This document shows positions 13,742 to 17,984 of a stretch of 17,984 nt of DNA, in pieces. The stretch comes from Candidatus Parcubacteria bacterium (GTDB lineage: Bacteria > Patescibacteriota > Minisyncoccia > Phycocordibacterales > Zambryskibacteraceae), in the NCBI GenBank assembly GCA_019661805.1, contig JAIFWR010000002.1, positions 1-17,984 of the forward strand, read 5' to 3'. The stretch's first letter is position 1, and every line of letters begins with the position of its first letter. Under the pieces are notes generated by a model. The model was given only the letters and a program-made list of their open reading frames with translations, had not been told where the DNA came from and did not search any database. Position numbers and translations under genes: made by a program.

Positions 13742-15016
13742 TTAGTATTCTTTGGCCGAAAGCTGGGCGTCGATCTTCTTTACCAAGTCGATGACGACCG
13801 AGACGACGATAAGGAGCGCGGTGCCGCCGATCGAGATCGACTGGATGCCGGTCGCCGAGCGCAGGATGAGCGGGAGAACCGCAATGCCGCCCAGGAACAG
13901 GGCGCCGACGAGGGTAAGCCTCGTGAGCACTCTCATGATGTAGTCAGCGGTCGCGGGACCGGGGCGCACGCCGGGGATGAAGGCGCCCGACTTCTGGAGG
14001 TTGGTCGAGATCTGGTCGGGATCGAAGGTGACCGCCGTGTAGAAGTAGGTAAAGAGCACGACGAAGGCAAAGTACGTGCAGGCGTAGAAGGTGTTATTGG
14101 TGAGGAGCGCCACCGCCTTACTCGAGAAGGAGGCAATTGCGGCGACCGAGGACGAGGAGAGAAACTGGAAGATCATCCTCGGGAAAAGGAGGATGGAAAG
14201 GGCGAAGATGATCGGGATGACGCCCGCCTGGTTGATCCTAAGCGGGAGGTAGGACGAGACGCCTCCCTGGCTTGCGGTACTCCCCCTTACCTGCCGCGCA
14301 TAGGTGATCGGGATGGGGCGCTCGGCCTCCGTCACGAGGACGACGCCGAAGATGACAAGGAGCGCGATCGCGAGGCCGAGAATGTAGACCGGCAGCTGAG
14401 AGGGTTCGTAGGTAAAGAGGAGCTGGCCCGCAGAAGCTGGAAGCCTCGAGACGATGCCCGCGAAAATGATGAGCGAGACGCCGTTCCCGATGCCGAACTC
14501 GGAAATGAGCTCGCCGATCCACATGAGGAGGAGCGAGCCCGCGACGATGATCACGATGTCGATGGCAAGCGTCCCAAGCGGGAGGGCCGGGAGGACGCTC
14601 TGTCCCTGGAGGAGCTTGATGAAGGCGTAACCCTGTACGATCGCAAGCGGCACGGTAAGGAGGCGCGAATACTGGGCGAAGCGCTTCCTCCCCGCCTCGC
14701 CTTCATCCTGGTATATGCGCTTCAGCGCGGGACTCATCACCGTGAGGAGTTGCATGATGATCGAGGCCGTGATGTAGGGGCCGACGCCGAGCATGACGAT
14801 CGAGAGGTTCGAGAGGCCGCCGCCGGAAAAGAGGTTGAGAAGGTTCAAGAACTCCGAGCCCGACAGGAGGCTCTGGAGCCTGGCCGGGTCGATGCCCGGG
14901 ATCGGGATGACGGCGAGGAGCCTCGCCACGACAAGGAGCCCTGCGGCGAAGAGAATGCGGTTTCTCAAGCCGCGGTCGGCGAAGGCAAGACGGATTTTTT
15001 CGAAAAAGGTGGACAT
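13742..15016 (-). CDS. secY: preprotein translocase subunit SecY
   Basis: SecY forms the membrane channel of the Sec secretion machinery. The 424-aa protein has the normal length and about ten hydrophobic helices. Family landmarks include TM1 at about 20-38 (ILFAAGLLVVARLLAVIPIPG), GVGPYITASIIMQLL at 77-91, ELISEFGIGNGVSLIIF at 169-185, the cytoplasmic loop PITYARQVRG at 236-245, the LPLRINQAGVIPIIFA block at 257-272, and RPGPATADYI near the ninth helix. The ATG directly abuts the rplO stop codon (TAA-ATG), so translation is probably coupled. There is no Shine-Dalgarno sequence. Confidence 0.98.
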   Translation of the reverse strand: MSTFFEKIRLAFADRGLRNRILFAAGLLVVARLLAVIPIPGIDPARLQSLLSGSEFLNLLNLFSGGGLSNLSIVMLGVGPYITASIIMQLLTVMSPALKRIYQDEGEAGRKRFAQYSRLLTVPLAIVQGYAFIKLLQGQSVLPALPLGTLAIDIVIIVAGSLLLMWIGELISEFGIGNGVSLIIFAGIVSRLPASAGQLLFTYEPSQLPVYILGLAIALLVIFGVVLVTEAERPIPITYARQVRGSTASQGGVSSYLPLRINQAGVIPIIFALSILLFPRMIFQFLSSSSVAAIASFSSKAVALLTNNTFYACTYFAFVVLFTYFYTAVTFDPDQISTNLQKSGAFIPGVRPGPATADYIMRVLTRLTLVGALFLGGIAVLPLILRSATGIQSISIGGTALLIVVSVVIDLVKKIDAQLSAKEY

Positions 15017-15283
15017 TTAGCTTCTCGCTTTCCTCTCGGCGAGGTACGTCGTGAGCGCAGGGCCCGTGAGCTTAGCCTGTCTCGATTTGAGGGAGGACTT
15101 GCCGCGGCCGCGGAGCTTGGGCACGCGCTTGATGAAATCGCGGAGCTCGGGGCGCTTCTTCCTGCCGGAGCGCGCATTCTGGCCCTTCGTGCCGCGGCCG
15201 CTGGTCTTGCCGCGCGTGCCGCCGCGGCCGACTTGCTTCGACTTCTTGTTGGGGGTCTTTCGCTTGAGGGTGTGGAACTGCAT
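15017..15283 (-). CDS. rplO: 50S ribosomal protein L15, C-terminally shortened
   Basis: L15 is a late-assembly large-subunit protein. This copy is only 88 aa, against about 140-150 aa in most bacteria. The basic N-terminal extension is clear: MQFHTLKRKTPNKKSK, VGRGGTRGKTSGRGTKGQ, and KRVPKLRGRGKS, which corresponds to the usual LPKRGF region. After about residue 65 the usual globular C-terminal domain is missing and replaced by a short tail (QAKLTGPALTTYLAERKARS). This is not an obvious frameshift, because the TAA directly abuts the secY ATG and no space is left for the missing part. The gene follows rpsE directly; the usual rpmD (L30) is absent from between them. Confidence 0.9.
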   Translation of the reverse strand: MQFHTLKRKTPNKKSKQVGRGGTRGKTSGRGTKGQNARSGRKKRPELRDFIKRVPKLRGRGKSSLKSRQAKLTGPALTTYLAERKARS

Positions 15284-15288
15284 GGCCG

Positions 15289-15891
15289 TTATTTGGATTC
15301 GCGGATCTTCGTGGTCTCGAGCTTCTTCAATGCCTTGACCGCGACGAGCGCGTTGTTGGCGCTGTTCTTGGAGCGGGAGAGGAGCTTGGCGCCCACGTTG
15401 TTTAAGCCTGCGAGCTCGAGGACGGTCCTCACCGAGGAGCCCGCGAGGATGCCCCTGCCCGGCGCGGGCCTCATCTCGACCACCGAGGCGGCATACTTGG
15501 CGTCGATCTCGTGCGGGATCGAGTTGTCCTTCGTCATATTGACGGTGATGAGATTCTTCCTCGCGTCGCGGAAGGCCTTCTCGATCGCGATCGGGGTGTC
15601 GGTCGCCTTGCCGAAGCCGACACCGACCTGGCCCTTGCGATTTCCCGCCACCAATGCGACCGAGAAGCTGAAGCGGCGGCCTCCCGAGACGACGCGGGTG
15701 ACGCGGCGGAGCGAGACGATCTTCTGGTCGAACTCGGGCTTCACTCCCCTGTCGCGCCTTGCCGGGCGGCGGTCGGGGCGGCGGCCTCCGCCGCGCGGTC
15801 CGCGATCGGTGCGCGGCGTAAATTCTTTCTTCACCTCCGCCTGGGGAGCCGCTGCGGCCTTCTGTTCGGTTATAATTGCTTCCTGTTCCAT
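15289..15891 (-). CDS. rpsE: 30S ribosomal protein S5
   Basis: S5 is a small-subunit protein at the mRNA entry site, important for decoding accuracy. The 200-aa protein has a low-complexity Arg/Gly/Pro-rich N-terminal extension of about 50 residues. The S5 core follows: FDQKIVSLRRVTRVVSGGRR, GNRKGQVGVGFGKATD, then the C-terminal domain with APGRGILAGSSVRTVLELAGL. The ATG lies 1 nt after the rplR stop. It is followed by rplO after 5 nt, with no rpmD. Confidence 0.97.
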   Translation of the reverse strand: MEQEAIITEQKAAAAPQAEVKKEFTPRTDRGPRGGGRRPDRRPARRDRGVKPEFDQKIVSLRRVTRVVSGGRRFSFSVALVAGNRKGQVGVGFGKATDTPIAIEKAFRDARKNLITVNMTKDNSIPHEIDAKYAASVVEMRPAPGRGILAGSSVRTVLELAGLNNVGAKLLSRSKNSANNALVAVKALKKLETTKIRESK

Positions 15892-15892
15892 A

Positions 15893-16213
15893 TTAGAAAG
15901 TTAATCCCCCTTCGCGCGCCGCATCCGCGAGCACCTTTACCGAGCCGGTGTAGAGGTAGCCTCCGCGGTCGAAGGCGGCCGCCTTGACACCCTTCGCGAG
16001 GGCCGCCTTGGCAACTGCCTGGCCGACCTTCTTCGCATCCGTGCCGCTCGCGGCGGCAAGGGTCGTGCCCGCCTGGTCGTCGATGACCTGCGCGTAGATC
16101 GCGGTATTCGACTTGAAGACCGAGAGGCGCGGGCGCTCCGAAGTGCCCGAGATCTTCGAGCGGATCCTCTTGTGCCTCCTCGCCCTCTTCTCTTGTTTAA
16201 TAATGTTTTTCAT
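15893..16213 (-). CDS. rplR: 50S ribosomal protein L18
   Basis: L18 binds 5S rRNA. The 106-aa protein has the Arg/Lys-rich N-terminus ([18 protein letters not shown]), [20 protein letters not shown], and the closing [24 protein letters not shown], all typical. The start follows an A-rich stretch with no Shine-Dalgarno sequence. A 32-nt gap with a small hairpin separates it from rplF. Confidence 0.97.
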   Translation of the reverse strand: MKNIIKQEKRARRHKRIRSKISGTSERPRLSVFKSNTAIYAQVIDDQAGTTLAAASGTDAKKVGQAVAKAALAKGVKAAAFDRGGYLYTGSVKVLADAAREGGLTF

Positions 16214-16232
16214 TTTTTTGTTTGTACCATCG

Positions 16233-16245
16233 GGCTTAAAAAGCC
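16233..16245 (-). repeat. small hairpin GGCTT-n3-AAGCC between L6 and L18
   Basis: Directly after the rplF stop codon, a 5-bp stem with a 3-nt loop is present. A close copy (GGCTTTTAAGCC, 17383-17394) lies upstream of rpsN. Both precede a ribosomal-protein gene without a Shine-Dalgarno sequence. Confidence 0.35.
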
Positions 16246-16779
16246 TTAAACAGTCTTTTTACCCTGCTTCCTCCTGATCGTCTCGCCGTCATAGCGCATG
16301 CCCTTGCCCTTGTAGGGTTCCGGCTTCTTCAGCGCTCTCACCTTCGCGGCGAACTGTCCCACCTCCTCCTTGTCGGCGCCGGAGATGGTGATGACATTCT
16401 TCTCCGCGCTTACCTTGAGCGTGGTCGGGATGGAGACCACAACCGGGTGCGAGAAGCCGAGGGCAAAGACGATCTTGTCGCCCTTGACCTCGCTCTTGTA
16501 GCCGATGCCCTCAAGGATGAGCTTCTTGGTAAACGGCGTGTTGACGCCCGAAACCATGTTGCCGATGTGCGAAGCGTAGGTGCCCCAGAGCGCCCTCGAC
16601 TCCAAGGTAAGCTTCTTCGGTACGACGCTAACCTCCTGGCCTTCGACCTTGACCTCGATCATCGGGTGGAGTGCGCGCGAAAGCGTGCCGAGAGGGCCTT
16701 TGACCGATACCATGCCCGGCGCGAGGTTGATCTCGGTATTGGCGGGGAGCGTGATTGATTTCTTGCCTATGCGGGACAT
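16246..16779 (-). CDS. rplF: 50S ribosomal protein L6
   Basis: L6 sits near the sarcin-ricin loop and the L7/L12 stalk. The 177-aa protein has [17 protein letters not shown] at the start, the duplicated alpha/beta fold, and the conserved C-terminal block [25 protein letters not shown]. The length is normal. It lies 11 nt after rpsH, and no Shine-Dalgarno sequence is seen. Confidence 0.98.
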   Translation of the reverse strand: MSRIGKKSITLPANTEINLAPGMVSVKGPLGTLSRALHPMIEVKVEGQEVSVVPKKLTLESRALWGTYASHIGNMVSGVNTPFTKKLILEGIGYKSEVKGDKIVFALGFSHPVVVSIPTTLKVSAEKNVITISGADKEEVGQFAAKVRALKKPEPYKGKGMRYDGETIRRKQGKKTV

Positions 16780-16790
16780 ATTGAAATTGA

Positions 16791-17177
16791 TTACCAGATT
16801 TGGAAGAGGGCTTCGCCGCCGAGCTTCGCCTTCTTCGCCTCTCGACCGGTCATGATGCCGCCGGAGGTCGAGAGGATGAGCGCACCGTAGCCGGACTTGA
16901 CCGCGCGGATCTCCTCGGCCTTTTTATAAACCCGCTTCGAGGGCTTGGAGATCCGCTCGACGCCCTTGATCTTCGGGACGCGGTTCTCGGCGAAGAGGGA
17001 GACGACGAGGAACTTCTTCCCGCCTTCCAACCTCTCCTCGCAGTCCTTGACGAAGCCCTCCTTCTTCAACACGGCGCAGATCGCGGCCTTGAGCGCCGAG
17101 TGCGGCACGGAGACGCTCTCGTGGCCGGCATTGCCGGCGTTCTTCAGCTTGGTGATGAGATTTGCGATGGTGTCCAT
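16791..17177 (-). CDS. rpsH: 30S ribosomal protein S8
   Basis: S8 is a primary 16S rRNA-binding protein and, in E. coli, a translational repressor of the spc operon. The 128-aa protein starts MDTIANLITKLKNAGNAGHE and has the C-terminal signature LSTSGGIMTGREAKKAKLGGE. The length is normal. It lies 4 nt after the rpsN stop. I could not find a clear S8-binding mimic upstream. Confidence 0.98.
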   Translation of the reverse strand: MDTIANLITKLKNAGNAGHESVSVPHSALKAAICAVLKKEGFVKDCEERLEGGKKFLVVSLFAENRVPKIKGVERISKPSKRVYKKAEEIRAVKSGYGALILSTSGGIMTGREAKKAKLGGEALFQIW

Positions 17178-17181
17178 AGAG

Positions 17182-17367
17182 TTACCAGGAAGCCTTCTTG
17201 ACGCCCGGGATCTTGCCCTCGTTTGCGAGTTCGCGGAAGCAGATCCGGCAGAGGTCGAAGTCCCTCATGTAGCCGCGTCCGCGTCCACACCTGAAGCAAC
17301 GGTTAGTAGCCCGAGTGGAGAACTTGGGCTTCTTCTTACTCCTTGCGATGACGGATGTCTTGGCCAT
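17182..17367 (-). CDS. rpsN: 30S ribosomal protein S14, zinc-binding type Z
   Basis: A 61-aa S14 of the zinc-containing form, with CFRC (Cys24, Cys27) and CRIC (Cys40, Cys43) making the zinc ribbon. The N-terminus [16 protein letters not shown] and the end [11 protein letters not shown] are typical. In most bacteria rplE (L5) precedes rpsN; here rpsN is the first gene of its unit, with an unrelated gene and a terminator upstream. The ATG is preceded by a T-rich stretch and a small hairpin, with no Shine-Dalgarno sequence. Confidence 0.98.
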   Translation of the reverse strand: MAKTSVIARSKKKPKFSTRATNRCFRCGRGRGYMRDFDLCRICFRELANEGKIPGVKKASW

Positions 17368-17382
17368 AGGGCAAATAAAAAG

Positions 17383-17394
17383 GGCTTAAAAGCC
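17383..17394 (-). repeat. small hairpin upstream of rpsN
   Basis: GGCTTTTAAGCC on the minus strand (4-bp stem, 4-nt loop) is followed by CTTTTTATTTG and then, after a few bases, the rpsN ATG. It looks like a weak attenuator but the stem is short. It is similar to the hairpin at 16233-16245. Confidence 0.3.
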
Positions 17395-17402
17395 GTGGCG
17401 AC

Positions 17403-17431
17403 AGCTTAACACAAGGAAAATAAGGATTCAA
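17403..17431 (-). promoter_or_regulatory. promoter of the rpsN-led ribosomal operon
   Basis: On the minus strand, TTGAAT (17431-17426), a 17-nt spacer ending in TGT, and TAAGCT (17408-17403) lie about 35 nt before the rpsN start. This is an extended -10 arrangement. Confidence 0.55.
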
Positions 17432-17434
17432 GGG

Positions 17435-17476
17435 CTATAAAACGAATGGGCCGGCGTCCCCGTAGGGACGCCGGCC
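17435..17476 (-). terminator. intrinsic terminator after the 138-aa gene
   Basis: A perfect 12-bp GC stem (17449-17460 with 17465-17476) has a 4-nt loop. On the minus strand CATTCGTTTTATAG follows, with the T-run 6 nt after the stem. It separates the 138-aa gene from the ribosomal operon. Confidence 0.75.
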
Positions 17477-17484
17477 GCACTAAC

Positions 17485-17901
17485 TTACACCGCTTCGGCA
17501 ACCATCTCCTCCATGAAGCCGATCACTTCCTCCACCGCCTTCTCGAGATCTTCAATTCGGAGGACCGCAGCAGAACCTTGATACGAGATCGAAATGATGC
17601 CCTGTTTAGCCGAGCAATCGACCTCGATTTGGATGGTGTCCAGATCTTCCCGCTTGCGGTGGCTCACCACCATGATACGGGGATGAGTACTTGCTCTCAT
17701 ACTAATCCAGAGAACCGCGCCCAGCTTCTGGTTGATATAAGGGACCAGACGACCGAAGATCAGGTTCGCCATTTCGGCTTCGTTTTCCTCTCTCTCCTCT
17801 GCGAGCCGACGATGATATTCCTGATACCGGGCGATGAAGAAAACGGCGAGACAACCCAACACACTCGTCAAACCAAGAGCGAACCAGTACTGTAGGCCCA
17901 T
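17485..17901 (-). CDS. membrane-anchored protein of unknown function, 138 aa
   Basis: I do not recognise the family. A single hydrophobic helix lies at about 4-23 (YWFALGLTSVLGCLAVFFIA), followed by a highly charged, probably coiled stretch (RYQEYHRRLAEEREENEAEM, 25-44), then a soluble domain of about 90 residues with alternating beta-like segments (RIMVVSHRK, TIQIEVDCS, GIISISYQG) and a closing acidic helix. The start is set by AAGAGG five nt before the ATG and by a consensus promoter. It is a monocistronic unit with its own terminator, placed where rplE would normally lie upstream of rpsN. Confidence 0.8.
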   Translation of the reverse strand: MGLQYWFALGLTSVLGCLAVFFIARYQEYHRRLAEEREENEAEMANLIFGRLVPYINQKLGAVLWISMRASTHPRIMVVSHRKREDLDTIQIEVDCSAKQGIISISYQGSAAVLRIEDLEKAVEEVIGFMEEMVAEAV

Positions 17902-17940
17902 AGAAACCTCTTCCTTTTCGAGAAGTTACGTCCTTTTATT

Positions 17941-17968
17941 ATTATATGTAAAATACCTAAAATGTCAA
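17941..17968 (-). promoter_or_regulatory. consensus promoter of the 138-aa gene
   Basis: On the minus strand, a perfect TTGACA (17968-17963), a 16-nt spacer and a perfect TATAAT (17946-17941) give a leader of about 33 nt containing the Shine-Dalgarno sequence. Confidence 0.85.
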
Positions 17969-17984
17969 TAACCTACTTCTTGAA

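Noticed and set aside
12995..15904. A 969-codon open frame on the plus strand
   Set aside because: It lies antisense to map, adk, secY, rplO and rpsE, all certain genes. Its translation is low-complexity and charged, as expected from the complement of GC-rich codons.

Overview
This window looks like a piece of a small, streamlined bacterial chromosome, most likely from the Candidate Phyla Radiation (Patescibacteria, probably a Parcubacteria-type lineage). The reasons are a MutY-type glycosylase without its Fe-S cluster, a spc ribosomal operon with no L30 gene and a very short L15, a zinc-ribbon S14, very tight gene packing, and many starts without a Shine-Dalgarno sequence. The subgroup cannot be fixed from the sequence alone. 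The DNA is GC-rich. The genetic code is standard, because TGA ends mutY and map. I see no insertion sequence, prophage, CRISPR array or clear foreign island.

Layout. 1-3044: the tail of an unidentified unit with a terminator, then mutY and recG overlapping as a DNA-repair pair. 3045-4540: an orphan 172-aa gene, a DUF2784-like membrane protein, a tRNA-Ile with the rare anticodon UAU, and a DUF378 membrane protein. 4557-7444: ftsH (minus) divergent from smpB (plus), followed by ssrA (tmRNA). This groups the trans-translation components with a membrane protease that in E. coli can degrade ssrA-tagged proteins. 7445-8689: two small genes (a two-helix membrane protein and a CxxC zinc-ribbon protein), then a 35-aa basic protein and a DUF1003 membrane protein on the minus strand. 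8735-9835: infC-rpmI-rplT. 9878-13732 on the minus strand: a beta-CASP ribonuclease and an upstream membrane gene, a candidate 6S-like RNA, then ndk, map and adk. 13742-17367 on the minus strand: the second half of the spc operon, in transcription order S14-S8-L6-L18-S5-L15-SecY, running on into adk-map-ndk. 17485-17901: a membrane-anchored protein of unknown function.

How the parts work together. Most of the window is translation and its quality control: ribosomal proteins, IF3, the secretion channel SecY, methionine aminopeptidase, nucleotide kinases, tmRNA/SmpB and FtsH. Two kinds of start region can be seen. Several genes (mutY, DUF2784, smpB, ftsH, adk, the 132-aa membrane gene) have a -10 box ending 6-7 nt before the ATG, which predicts leaderless mRNAs. 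Several small accessory genes (3124, 7499, 7778, 17901) have recognisable Shine-Dalgarno sequences.

The observations most worth following are the tRNA-Ile(UAU), the candidate 6S-like RNA, the long tmRNA tag and the ssrA promoter inside smpB, the truncated L15 with no L30, and the cluster-less MutY with Glu at the usual Asp position.
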